Assembly (NCBI GenBank): GCA_040752895.1
Contig: JBFMHN010000003.1
Location: 62,001-126,000 of the forward strand
Direction of reading: 5' to 3'
Length of the DNA stretch: 64,000 nt
Source: Pseudomonadota bacterium
GTDB taxonomy: Bacteria > Pseudomonadota > Alphaproteobacteria > GCA-2746255
Shown: one piece after another, positions 1-7,480 of the stretch
Layout: every line of letters starts with the position of its first letter
Numbering within the stretch: position 1 is the first letter of the stretch
The notes under the pieces: generated by a model
The model's input: only the letters and a program-made list of their open reading frames with translations
The model's database searches: none
What the model was told of the DNA's origin: nothing
Position numbers and translations under genes: made by a program

Positions 1-151
1 ACCCAAGCGTTGTGTAAGCCTTCAATAGCGCCGGAGATTCCGCCATGATGCCAAGCAGATTCGGAACGAAACCATAGGCCTTCTTGGCCGTCTCCAAAAC
101 CTCCCGCGCTTTCGCGGGGGCCGTTTCCGGTGTGTGCACCTTGTAGGCCAT
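1..151 (-). CDS. Carboxymuconolactone decarboxylase / AhpD-like family protein, 5' part only
   Basis: The gene reads right to left from an ATG at 151 and runs off the left edge, so only the first 50 residues are visible. They begin MAYKVHTPETAP and contain AYGFVPNLLGIMAESPALL, the usual N-terminus of carboxymuconolactone-decarboxylase-domain proteins (AhpD-like alkylhydroperoxidases). An AGGAG ribosome-binding site lies just upstream. The catalytic CxxC of peroxidase-active members would be in the missing part, so whether this protein is a peroxidase or a decarboxylase cannot be told. Family call is by N-terminal similarity only. Confidence 0.75.
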   Translation of the reverse strand, partial: MAYKVHTPETAPAKAREVLETAKKAYGFVPNLLGIMAESPALLKAYTTLG

Positions 152-357
152 CGTCCTCACTCCTTTGGGTTTATACGCGCCGGCCCTTTGCCGGGCTTCG
201 ATTGGATATTGGATGCCGGTCGGGAAGCAGCCGTTTCAGATAAACGAAATCCACGTTCGACGCCGCGGACAATTTGTGGGTTCATCCTGAGACGCAAACC
301 GAGCATGGGTGTGAAAAAAACAACCAGCCTCCATCGCGCCGGAAACTTGATGGGGGT

Positions 358-570
358 CTAGAGCGAAAAAGCAGGGCTTTCCATGGCCGCTTCCTCGGCG
401 GCCATCTCGTTCGCCTCGCAAGAGGCGCAAAGGTTGACCAGTCTTCCCCCGCAGGGGCAGTCCTCGATGTCGGGGTCTGGGTGGTGGGCCAGGATGCGCG
501 CGGTCGAGGCTGCGACCTCGATTCCGCTCTGAAGGCAGATCTCACAGAGATCCTTTTTCTCCGGTGACAT
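358..570 (-). CDS. Small Cys-rich protein (70 aa), possible zinc ribbon
   Basis: A 70-residue protein of unknown function. The ATG at 570 is chosen over an upstream in-frame start because GGAGGATCGC immediately precedes it. Cysteines sit in three close pairs: CEIC at residues 9-12, CPC at 38-40 and CASC at 48-51. That pattern suits a zinc-ribbon or small metal-binding fold. The last 20 residues are Ala/Glu rich. There is no signal peptide, so it is probably cytoplasmic. An inverted repeat lies just upstream at 588-606. It is a lone gene, and no family was recognised. Confidence 0.6.
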   Translation of the reverse strand: MSPEKKDLCEICLQSGIEVAASTARILAHHPDPDIEDCPCGGRLVNLCASCEANEMAAEEAAMESPAFSL

Positions 571-587
571 GCGATCCTCCAATGTTG

Positions 588-606
588 GTGTATCTTGTAA
601 ATACAC
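588..606. promoter_or_regulatory. Inverted repeat, candidate operator of the small Cys-rich gene
   Basis: GTGTAT and ATACAC form a perfect 6-bp inverted repeat with a 7-bp spacer, 18 bp upstream of the ATG at 570. The position fits an operator or promoter element for the minus-strand gene. No specific regulator family is recognised. Confidence 0.3.
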
Positions 607-780
607 GCTTATCAGAATAGCGTAAGAAAAGAAGACGGGGAAGGGCCGGGTTGATTGGTACGGATTTTCGCCAAATCCCGCCGCATTTAAAAAGCTTGGC
701 TAGCAACTCGGTTCGGGTTGCCATCTTTTGCTAGAGTAGGCTTCGGGAGCCTCGGTTTCCTGGAGGCGGCGAATGAAAGC

Positions 781-870
781 ATGAGAAGTTTAATGATTTC
801 CCGATTCAGATTTACGATTGTGGCGGCCATTTTCGCCATCCTGTGGTGGCTGGTGGCGAATTATTTTTAG
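781..870 (+). CDS. Possible small membrane peptide (29 aa)
   Basis: An ATG at 781 opens a 29-codon frame ending in TAG at 870. The translation starts MRSLMISRFRF and ends in a hydrophobic, Trp-rich segment (about residues 12-29) that could be a single membrane helix. A GGAGG at 762-766 is rather far upstream. A second in-frame ATG lies at 793. It precedes the membrane-anchored rhodanese gene and could be a leader or small partner, or chance. Low confidence. Confidence 0.3.
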   Translation: MRSLMISRFRFTIVAAIFAILWWLVANYF

Positions 871-902
871 AGTCCGTTTCAAGCGTTCTGGGAAGTAAGC
901 TT

Positions 903-1376
903 GTGCCCAAGCGAAGGAAGAGATTTCTAAAAAAGGGAATTTTTTTGGTTTCCCTTTTTTTCGCGGTTACGGGCCTTGCCGCTGTCTATGCGGTGAAGAA
1001 CGAAATCGCGGGCTGGAGCATTGTTCCGAACATATCCCCCCAATCGCTGGCGCGGGAACTCGCCATTCGGCAGAAAGACATCGTGCTTTTTGACGTCAGG
1101 ACAGAGGCTGAATTTTTGGGAGGCCATCTAGCGAATGCAATTCGGGTTGATCCCGCCATCAAAGACGAGGCATTCCTGCGAAGGTATGGCGATCGACTTG
1201 CGGGAAAGACGGTGGTCTTTTATTGCAGAACAGGGGTGCGTAGCACGCGGCTTGCCTACCGCATCGAGGAAAATCTGAAGCGCATGCGCCTTGCGGAATT
1301 TTATAACCTTGCGGGAGGCGCCTACCGGTGGAAGGCCGAAGGGAATCCAATCGTGAAGGCAGATGTCGATGAATAA
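903..1376 (+). CDS. Membrane-anchored rhodanese-domain sulfurtransferase
   Basis: From a GTG at 903 the protein is 157 aa; longer in-frame starts exist back to 843, so the start is uncertain. A basic N-terminus (KRRKRFLKK) is followed by one membrane helix at about residues 12-31, so the domain probably faces the periplasm. The single rhodanese domain keeps the active-site loop CRTGVRS at 108-114, with Cys108 as the expected persulfide carrier, and the FDVRTEAEF motif at 63-71. The 3' end overlaps the possible early starts of the ArsM-like gene, so the two are probably cotranscribed. The physiological sulfur donor or acceptor is unknown. Confidence 0.8.
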   Translation: MPKRRKRFLKKGIFLVSLFFAVTGLAAVYAVKNEIAGWSIVPNISPQSLARELAIRQKDIVLFDVRTEAEFLGGHLANAIRVDPAIKDEAFLRRYGDRLAGKTVVFYCRTGVRSTRLAYRIEENLKRMRLAEFYNLAGGAYRWKAEGNPIVKADVDE

Positions 1377-1386
1377 GGAAAATGCC

Positions 1387-2562
1387 ATGAACGCCATAAA
1401 CGCGAACACAATGACGTTGGATAAAGACCGCGAGGTCTTGAGGCGTTACGCCGCTGCCTCGAAAGCCCGTGAGGAGGCGCTTTGCTGTCCGACGCAATAC
1501 GACACTGCTTACCTGAAGGTGCTGCCTCGGGAAATTCTCGAACGCGACTATGGCTGCGGCGATCCCACGCCTTACGTCCGCGAGGGCGAAACGGTCCTCG
1601 ATCTCGGCAGCGGCAGCGGCAAGACCTGCTACATACTTTCCCAGGTCGTGGGACCGAAGGGTTGCGTGATCGGCGTCGACTTCAACCCGGACATGTTGGC
1701 CTTGGCGGAAGGGTACCGGGCGGGAATCGCCCGGCGGATCGGGTGGGACAACGTCACCTTCCGAAGGGCGCGGATTCAGGATCTGCGGACGGACATCCCC
1801 CGTCTTGAGGCAAGAATCGCCGAGCATCCGATCGCAACCTATGCGGATTACGATGCCTTCGAGGCCTTTCGTCACCAGGCGATGGAAACGCCGTTGGTTG
1901 CGGACGACAGCGTGGACGTCATCGTTTCGAACTGCGTCCTGAATCTCGTCCATCCTGACGAGAAGAAAGACCTCTTTCGGGAAATGTACCGGGTTCTGAA
2001 AGTGGGCGGCCGCGTTGCTATTTCCGATATCGTCTCCGACGAGGAAGTGCCCGCCCATCTGCGGGAGGATGCCGAACTTTGGTCCGGCTGCGTTTCGGGC
2101 GCCTTTCAGGAAAGCGCCTTCCTGCGCGCCTTCGAGGAGGCGGGTTTCCACGGGATCGCGATCGAAAAGCGCGACGCGCAACCGTGGCGGACGGTCGAAG
2201 GAATCGAATTCCGCGCCATGACCGTGACCGCCCACAAGGGGAAAGAGGGCGCCTGCTGGGAGCGCCATCAGGCGGTCATCTACAAGGGGCCGTGGCGGGA
2301 GGTTCGGGACGACGATGGACACGTCCTTCGCCGTGGCGTGTCGACCGCCGTTTGCGACAAGACTTACCGGATCTTCACGTCCGAGCCTTACCGGAACGAA
2401 ATTTTTCCGGTGTCGCCGCGGGTGGATATCCCGCTTGAAAAAGCCACCCCTTTCGATTGCGCCCGCGCCGCTCCGCGTCATCCCCGGGAAACGAAGGGCA
2501 TGGGCTACGCCGCCACGACGGACGCCGCACCGGTCTGTGGGCCGGGAGGAAATTGTTGCTGA
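1387..2562 (+). CDS. ArsM-like SAM-dependent methyltransferase
   Basis: 391 aa. The ATG at 1387 is preferred because AAGGAAA precedes it; in-frame ATGs at 1363 and 1369 overlap the rhodanese gene. The class I SAM-binding motif LDLGSGSGKTCY is at 71-82 and the acidic strand GVDFN at 96-100. The two ArsM-type thiol motifs are SNCVLNL (Cys183) and SGCVSGA (Cys235), with further cysteines at 33-34 and 57, matching the arsenic-binding cysteines of arsenite methyltransferases. Residues 134-165 look like an insertion. The 110-residue C-terminal extension ends in CGPGGNCC. Arsenite, or a related soft-metalloid substrate, is inferred. No arsR, arsB or arsC is nearby. Confidence 0.78.
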   Translation: MNAINANTMTLDKDREVLRRYAAASKAREEALCCPTQYDTAYLKVLPREILERDYGCGDPTPYVREGETVLDLGSGSGKTCYILSQVVGPKGCVIGVDFNPDMLALAEGYRAGIARRIGWDNVTFRRARIQDLRTDIPRLEARIAEHPIATYADYDAFEAFRHQAMETPLVADDSVDVIVSNCVLNLVHPDEKKDLFREMYRVLKVGGRVAISDIVSDEEVPAHLREDAELWSGCVSGAFQESAFLRAFEEAGFHGIAIEKRDAQPWRTVEGIEFRAMTVTAHKGKEGACWERHQAVIYKGPWREVRDDDGHVLRRGVSTAVCDKTYRIFTSEPYRNEIFPVSPRVDIPLEKATPFDCARAAPRHPRETKGMGYAATTDAAPVCGPGGNCC

Positions 2563-2578
2563 CGGCGTACCTTCGGCT

Positions 2579-3052
2579 TCAGGCCGGCTCGGCCAAAGCC
2601 TGAGCATGTGAGGTGATGGCGGCCAGGTCAGCCACCACGCCCTCGCACTGGCCGGCTTTCATCCGCTCGGCCAGCTTGGCTTGCGCCTTCGCCCAAAGAG
2701 GCAGCGCTTGCTTGATTCGCTTCATGCCCTTTGCCGTTACGGAAAGATGCTTCCGGCGCTCTTTCGATTTAGCCTTTACTTGGATCAAGCCTTCCCGTTC
2801 GAGGGGATGCAAGTTCCGGGAAAGGGTGGAAGGGTCCATGGCCATGTCCCGGGCAAGAGCGGAGATCGTCGGCCGGTCCGCGATCGCGATGCCAACCAGA
2901 ATAGCCATTTGGTTGGCGGGCAGGTGGGCTGGCGCCAGCGCCTCGTCGTAGAACCGGGTCACCGCCCGCGCCGAACGGCGGAGATTGTGGCAGACGCAAG
3001 CGGCCCGCGTTTGAATGAGCTGCTCGCGATCCCTGTGATTGAGCTTTTCCAT
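2579..3052 (-). CDS. MarR-family transcriptional regulator
   Basis: 157 aa winged-helix regulator. Residues about 30-130 hold the typical MarR layout: ISALARDMAMDPSTLSRNL as the recognition helix, EREGLIQVKAKSKERRKHL as the wing, then a C-terminal dimerisation helix. It is convergent with the ArsM-like gene (16 bp between stops) and divergent from the Cys-repeat P460 gene, with a 233-bp shared upstream region, so it may control itself and that gene. Two cysteines near residues 19-21 (ACVC) could sense oxidants or metals; that is speculation. Its ligand is unknown. Confidence 0.88.
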   Translation of the reverse strand: MEKLNHRDREQLIQTRAACVCHNLRRSARAVTRFYDEALAPAHLPANQMAILVGIAIADRPTISALARDMAMDPSTLSRNLHPLEREGLIQVKAKSKERRKHLSVTAKGMKRIKQALPLWAKAQAKLAERMKAGQCEGVVADLAAITSHAQALAEPA

Positions 3053-3285
3053 TCTCCGTTCCCCCGCCCATGAGTGGGTGAAAAATAAGGAAAGTCAATC
3101 GGTTCCGCAACGCCCTTACGTGACGCCACAGGCGGCGCGGGGGCATTTCTCACGAATCCGTGATGCGACGAAATTCGCCACGCAGGCATCTAAGGTAATA
3201 AGGCGGAACACGCTTGGCCAGGATGCAGGCTGGCGCTGGCTCCCATTCTTTTTCGGAAGAAACCCATTGGGATCAGGAGGATAGG

Positions 3286-4164
3286 ATGCACGAAAGTTCC
3301 CAGAAGTCTTTGAAATCCATGTTGCTTTCCGGCACCGTTCTTCCTCTGTTGGTGGGGGCCGGCGTCCTCGCCACCGGGATAACGGCCGGCGGCCTTTCGG
3401 CCCGGGCGGCGGATCAGCTCGCGGGCTATTACGACAGCAAGAAAAAGAACCCCTGCGCGGCGAAGAACCCCTGCGCGGCGAAGAACCCCTGCGCGGCGAA
3501 AAGCTGCAATCCGTGTGGTCCGTGTGGGGCCGCTGCCGCGGGGCCGAAGCTTTCGGACAAGGAAGCCGCCGCCCATTACGAGAAGAACCGCAAGGCGACG
3601 GCACAGGCCTATCAAAAATCCGGCCTTTCCTATACGTCGGAATACCAGAATTGGAAGCGCTACAACACGGTTCCTTATATCTCCGCCACCCATGGCGAGC
3701 GCTATGTAAACAACTACGCGAATGAAAAGGCTGCCGCGTATGGCAAGTTCGAAAAGGCGGGCAAGCTTCCCAAAGGTTCGATCCTTGTGAAGGACAGTTT
3801 CATGAGTACGGGGATGAAAGGCTGCCATCCCTGCAACCCGTGTGCGGCGAAGAACCCTTGCGCAGCGAGAAATCCCTGTGCCGCCAAGAACCCTTGCGCG
3901 GCAAAAAGTTGCAACCCATGCAACCCGTGCGGTGCCGCCTCGCAGTCCCCGATCGGGCCGCTTTTCGTCATGGAAAAGATGGGGGCCGGCTTCAACGCCG
4001 AAACCGGCGATTGGCGTTATACGATGGTGTTGCCGAACGGCCAAATCTTTGGAACGACAAACGGCAAGAATTCCGACAAAGTTGAATTTTGCGCGGCCTG
4101 CCACGCGGCGGCGGAAGACTATGATTATCTATTCTTCCTCCCTGAAGAGTATCGAAAAAGGTAA
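3286..4164 (+). CDS. Secreted cytochrome P460-type c-heme protein with two Cys-rich repeat tracts
   Basis: 292 aa, with AGGAGG before the ATG at 3286. A signal peptide (about residues 1-41, ending SARA) is followed by a Cys-rich tract at 55-80 with three tandem NPCAAK units. The P460-like domain starts near residue 88. A second tract at 180-215, with four NPCAAK-type units, is inserted in a loop of the domain. The domain resumes at GPLFVMEKM and ends with the c-heme motif CAACH at 269-273 and PEEYR. Lys169 in GSILVKDSF could be the heme cross-linking lysine of true P460 proteins. P460 cytochromes oxidise hydroxylamine and relatives bind NO; the substrate here is unknown. Fifteen tract cysteines suggest metal binding. 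DUF3179 follows 26 bp downstream. Confidence 0.8.
   Translation: MHESSQKSLKSMLLSGTVLPLLVGAGVLATGITAGGLSARAADQLAGYYDSKKKNPCAAKNPCAAKNPCAAKSCNPCGPCGAAAAGPKLSDKEAAAHYEKNRKATAQAYQKSGLSYTSEYQNWKRYNTVPYISATHGERYVNNYANEKAAAYGKFEKAGKLPKGSILVKDSFMSTGMKGCHPCNPCAAKNPCAARNPCAAKNPCAAKSCNPCNPCGAASQSPIGPLFVMEKMGAGFNAETGDWRYTMVLPNGQIFGTTNGKNSDKVEFCAACHAAAEDYDYLFFLPEEYRKR
3448..3501 (+). repeat. Three perfect tandem 18-bp repeats encoding NPCAAK
   Basis: Three in-frame copies of the unit aaccctgcgcggcgaag-type (18 bp each, AAC CCC TGC GCG GCG AAG), identical at the DNA level. They code for residues 55-72 of the P460-type protein. Identity at synonymous sites implies recent expansion or gene conversion. Confidence 0.9.
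3835..3906 (+). repeat. Four diverged 18-bp repeats encoding NPCAAK-type units
   Basis: Four in-frame 18-bp units code for residues 184-207 of the same protein. They match the first tract in protein sequence (one AAR variant) but differ at several synonymous positions between units, so this tract is older or under protein-level selection. Confidence 0.85.
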
Positions 4165-4190
4165 GGGTCAAACCGAACCAGGGGTACGCC

Positions 4191-5195
4191 ATGCGACGAA
4201 AAGGAGGGGTTCCGCGGTTAGTAGTGGGTGCTTGCCTTCTTGGCATATTGTTTGCCTGTGGGTTGGCGCAAGACGCCGTTGCTAGCGATGTGAGAAAGTG
4301 GCGGGCGGAATGGCCGCGCACGGATTTTGCGAAAACCGCGATCGATTTTGGGGAAATCGCTTCCGGCGGGCCTTCGAAGGACGGTATCCCGGCCATTGAT
4401 AATCCAAAATTTGAGCCCATCGCCGCGATCAAGACGCTGGGTGAAGAGGAACCGGTAATCAGCGTAACGATCGGCGGTGAAACGCGTGCCTACCCTCTCC
4501 AAATCCTGATATGGCACGAAATCGTCAACGACCAGATTGGAACGGTGCCAATCACCGTCACTTACTGCCCGCTCTGCAACTCGGCGGTCGTCTTCGATCG
4601 GAGGTTGAAGGGCAAGACTCTTTCCTTCGGCACGACGGGCAAGCTCCGCCGGTCGGACCTCGTGATGTACGATCGCCAGACGGAAAGCTGGTGGCAGCAA
4701 TTTACCGGCGAGGCGATTGTGGGCGAGCTTACCGGCGAAAAACTTGCTTTTCTTCCCTCCCGGATCGAATCCTTTGCGCGATTTCGCGAGCATGCTCCGA
4801 AGGGAAGCGTGCTGGTCCCGAATTCTCCCCGCATGCGGGCGTATGGCCGCAACCCTTACGCCGGGTACGACGGCAGCCAGTTTCCATTCCTCTACCGGGG
4901 CGATCTACCGGAAAAGGTGGCACCGTTGGAGCGTGTCGTTTCGGTCGGCAAGGAGGCGTGGAGTCTGAAACTGTTGCGGGAACGGCGAAAGGTCGTTGTC
5001 GGGGATTTGATCCTTACCTGGGAACCCGGTCAGAACTCGGCGCTGGACGCCGAGCGCATCCGTGACGGCCACGACGTCGGAAACGTCACCGTGCAGCGGA
5101 AAACCGCGACCGGCCTGGAGGATGTCGTTCACGACATCGGTTTTGCCTTTGCCTATCACGCATTCCATCCCGATGGCGTGATCCACGCCGATTGA
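4191..5195 (+). CDS. DUF3179-domain secreted protein
   Basis: 334 aa, starting at ATG 4191. The N-terminal signal sequence runs to about residue 30 (cleavage near AVASD). The rest matches the DUF3179 family: GGETRAYPLQILIWHEIVND, then TYCPLCNSAVVFDR with a CPLC pair, FGTTGKLRRSDLVMYDR and WWQQFTGEA. The family is widespread but has no assigned reaction. It lies 26 bp after the Cys-repeat P460 gene and is probably in the same transcript, so a shared periplasmic redox or metal role is possible. Confidence 0.85.
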   Translation: MRRKGGVPRLVVGACLLGILFACGLAQDAVASDVRKWRAEWPRTDFAKTAIDFGEIASGGPSKDGIPAIDNPKFEPIAAIKTLGEEEPVISVTIGGETRAYPLQILIWHEIVNDQIGTVPITVTYCPLCNSAVVFDRRLKGKTLSFGTTGKLRRSDLVMYDRQTESWWQQFTGEAIVGELTGEKLAFLPSRIESFARFREHAPKGSVLVPNSPRMRAYGRNPYAGYDGSQFPFLYRGDLPEKVAPLERVVSVGKEAWSLKLLRERRKVVVGDLILTWEPGQNSALDAERIRDGHDVGNVTVQRKTATGLEDVVHDIGFAFAYHAFHPDGVIHAD

Positions 5196-5392
5196 ACGGT
5201 GCGCGGCCTCTATACGGAGGTTCCTTGGGGGCCCGTCCCGGTAAGCCGTTCGCTGCGGGTTGAGGCCAAGGCTTATCGGGAAAGCCGCCCCGCCGAAACG
5301 GAAGCATGTCCAACGCCCCTCCCTGGCGCATCTAGCATTTTTCTGAACTCTTTGTATGCTAAAGGGTTCCAAGATTGATAAGGGGGGGACGG

Positions 5393-6664
5393 ATGTTGGC
5401 AGAAACAAGAGCGATTTGGGGGGTGGCCGTCCTTGCCGCGGGGATCCTGCTCGGTGCGCCGGCTCGCGCCGAGGAAGTGCCCGATGGAACGATCGTCAGT
5501 GCCGAAAGTCTCGATTCCCTGCTCGATAAAACCTTCGAGGGGGCAACTATCCAAAGCCTTATTTCCGAGCACTTTCAGTGGCAGATCCGCGAGAAGGGTC
5601 TGACCATGAAGCTCGCGCATTCAAAGCCCCATCCAAAGGACCCAAAATGGGTGGCGGCCACAAATCTTAACCGTGGGAAGGTAACGTTAGACGTTGCAAC
5701 CCGTCAGGTGGAAGGATGGGAAGCTGGCGTTCCTTTCCCCGACATCGATCTCAACGACCCGCAGGCCGGTCTCAAGATCATGTGGAACGTCTATTTGGGC
5801 AAGGCGCAGGGCGACAGCCAGGAATACCCGCACACGGTGGTTGCTCTCGTGAATGAAAAAACGGGGCTTGAGCGGCTCCAGAAGCAGTTCGTTAAACGCG
5901 TTTTCGTGCGGGGTGCGTTGCGCCGCGGCGAGGGGGTGGGAGAGGATAAACGAATCCTCGAAAAGACCCTGACCGTTCTGACCGCGCCTCAGGATCTCAA
6001 GGGGAACGGGTTGGTTCTTATCCGCTATGTGAACGGCGATCCGGACTGGCTATTGGCCTATGCCGTGGCTGCACGCAAGGTCCGACGCTTTTCCGGGGAC
6101 TTCTGGATGGATCAGCTGGGGTCCACGGATCTTTTGACGGATGATCTGATGATCATTGGCGCGCACCCGACCTGGTACCCGGAATTCAAGGTGATCGCGA
6201 AAAAGAAAATGCTGGTGATCGCCAATACCTCCAAGCCTTTCTGGAAAAAAGACGCCCACACCCCGCGGGAACAATTATCCCTTTTCGATCTGGCTAATCC
6301 GCCTCATTGGAACCCGGTCGATACGTGGGAACCTCGCGACGTCTATGTTGTTGAGGCAAAAACACCGGAACGGCATCCCTATAGCCGGAAATTGCTTTAT
6401 ATCGATGCGGAATTCTTCACCCCATATCTGGGGGAGTTCTTTACACCGAAGGGCAATCTCTGGAAAACGGCGATCCAAGGCTATCACGTCTTTCCGACGG
6501 AGAACGACCCGAATGGCGTGGTTCTATGGCCAGGTTGGTCGGCGACCTTCGATTTCCTCATCGGGCATGCGACCATCTTGATGACGGACGACGGCCTGCG
6601 GTTTAACACCGACATTGATCCCGAGCAGATCAATTTAAACGCCGTAAAAAAAGCGAAGTGGTAA
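5393..6664 (+). CDS. DUF1329-domain outer-membrane lipoprotein-sorting-like protein
   Basis: 423 aa. The ATG at 5393 is preceded by a very G-rich ribosome-binding site (AGGGGGGGAC). A signal peptide ends near residue 28 (ARAEE). The body has the DUF1329 layout, a LolB-like beta-rich periplasmic domain that ends with WNPVDTWEPRDVYVVEA and AFF/ATILMTDDGLRF segments. DUF1329 proteins are often paired with DUF1302 porin-like proteins, but no partner is present here. A strong intrinsic terminator follows at 6677. The exact function is unknown. Confidence 0.82.
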   Translation: MLAETRAIWGVAVLAAGILLGAPARAEEVPDGTIVSAESLDSLLDKTFEGATIQSLISEHFQWQIREKGLTMKLAHSKPHPKDPKWVAATNLNRGKVTLDVATRQVEGWEAGVPFPDIDLNDPQAGLKIMWNVYLGKAQGDSQEYPHTVVALVNEKTGLERLQKQFVKRVFVRGALRRGEGVGEDKRILEKTLTVLTAPQDLKGNGLVLIRYVNGDPDWLLAYAVAARKVRRFSGDFWMDQLGSTDLLTDDLMIIGAHPTWYPEFKVIAKKKMLVIANTSKPFWKKDAHTPREQLSLFDLANPPHWNPVDTWEPRDVYVVEAKTPERHPYSRKLLYIDAEFFTPYLGEFFTPKGNLWKTAIQGYHVFPTENDPNGVVLWPGWSATFDFLIGHATILMTDDGLRFNTDIDPEQINLNAVKKAKW

Positions 6665-6676
6665 ACAAAACAATGG

Positions 6677-6712
6677 CCGGGCAGCGCGTGTTGCGCTGCC
6701 CGGTTTTTCTTT
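6677..6712 (+). terminator. Rho-independent terminator after the DUF1329 gene
   Basis: An 11-bp perfect GC-rich stem (CCGGGCAGCGC / GCGCTGCCCGG), a 5-nt loop, then TTTTTCTTT. It begins 13 bp after the DUF1329 stop codon. Confidence 0.92.
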
Positions 6713-6744
6713 AGGATTCTCCGGCAATTGCTTCCCTGCGCCGG

Positions 6745-7383
6745 CTATTTTGGGCGGTATTCTTCCGGGGTGTAGAAGATGTGATCGTCTTTCTCGGCCA
6801 CTTCGTGGCAATTCATACAAAAATCTATGTTCTTTGCCCCCGGTCCTTTCGTCGTGCCAAACAAGGTTCCCCCTGGCCAGATCATCGTGAAGCGCCAATC
6901 GCCGCTTGCTTGGTTGAAACCTTTCTCCATTTTTTCCATGATGAAAAGCGGCCCTACGCAGGCGATAACGCCGGGGGGGGTCTTTTCACCAAACACGACG
7001 TCACCGGTCAGGCAGGCGTCCGACACCATGAAGCTGTCCCTCACCAGGATGGCGCCCTTCGGCAACGGTCCGCCCTTTTCGAACAGGCCATAGCCGCTCG
7101 CTTTCTCATTCCCATAGGTGTTCACATAGCGGGCACCGTGCGTTCCGGAAAGGAAGGGGGCGGAGTTGAACCGCTGCCAGCCCATGTAGGTGGCCGCAAT
7201 GGGATTGCCGCCGGCCTGGTAGCTATCCACCATGGCTCGACGGAGCGCGTCGTATGTTTTCTCGGCTTCCTCCGGGGTCGCCGGCTCTTCCGCGCGCGGA
7301 GAGCCGGGAGTGGTTATGAGGAGCGTAAGTAAGAAGCCGGCATAAAATAGGAATTTTGACGACTTCAGAAAAACGGTACCCAT
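6745..7383 (-). CDS. Secreted cytochrome P460-type c-heme protein (ordinary form)
   Basis: 212 aa, with AGGAGG upstream of the ATG at 7383. A signal peptide runs to about residue 31 (SPRAEE). The domain is a clear paralogue of the Cys-repeat protein at 3286: shared blocks include THGARYVNTYGNEKA, LPKGAILVRDSFM, GPLFIMEKMEKGFN, GDWRFTM and the C-terminal CMNCH heme motif at 189-193 followed by PEEYR. In place of the Cys-rich insert it has a short loop with Cys124 and Cys142. The position of the possible cross-linking lysine is Arg115. A consensus FNR/FixK site lies about 100 bp upstream. A c-type heme is expected; the substrate is unknown. Confidence 0.85.
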   Translation of the reverse strand: MGTVFLKSSKFLFYAGFLLTLLITTPGSPRAEEPATPEEAEKTYDALRRAMVDSYQAGGNPIAATYMGWQRFNSAPFLSGTHGARYVNTYGNEKASGYGLFEKGGPLPKGAILVRDSFMVSDACLTGDVVFGEKTPPGVIACVGPLFIMEKMEKGFNQASGDWRFTMIWPGGTLFGTTKGPGAKNIDFCMNCHEVAEKDDHIFYTPEEYRPK

Positions 7384-7449
7384 CGGACGCCTCCTTCTAT
7401 CTTCACCTTTGTCTTTTTTTGATGAAGATTCGAAAATCTAGAGATGGGT

Positions 7450-7455
7450 AGTATC
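7450..7455 (-). promoter_or_regulatory. Candidate -10 element for the P460-type gene
   Basis: On the minus strand GATACT lies 32 bp (centre to centre about 35) downstream of the FNR-type palindrome. It would give a start near 7443, about 44 bp from the palindrome centre, close to a class II FNR/CRP arrangement. This is an inference from spacing only. Confidence 0.3.
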
Positions 7456-7480
7456 TTGGATGAAACCGCCGCTTCCAGAG

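Noticed and set aside
152-357. A gene or RNA in the 206-bp gap at the left end
   Set aside because: There are short frames on both strands, but none has a ribosome-binding site, domain or conserved pattern; only a weak GC-rich hairpin near 190-205 was seen.
1159-2607. A 482-residue minus-strand frame across the rhodanese and ArsM-like genes
   Set aside because: It is antisense to two genes with clear motifs and has no motif of its own.
3448-3501. Tandem short repeats as a CRISPR array
   Set aside because: The units are 18 bp, contiguous without spacers, and in frame within a coding gene.
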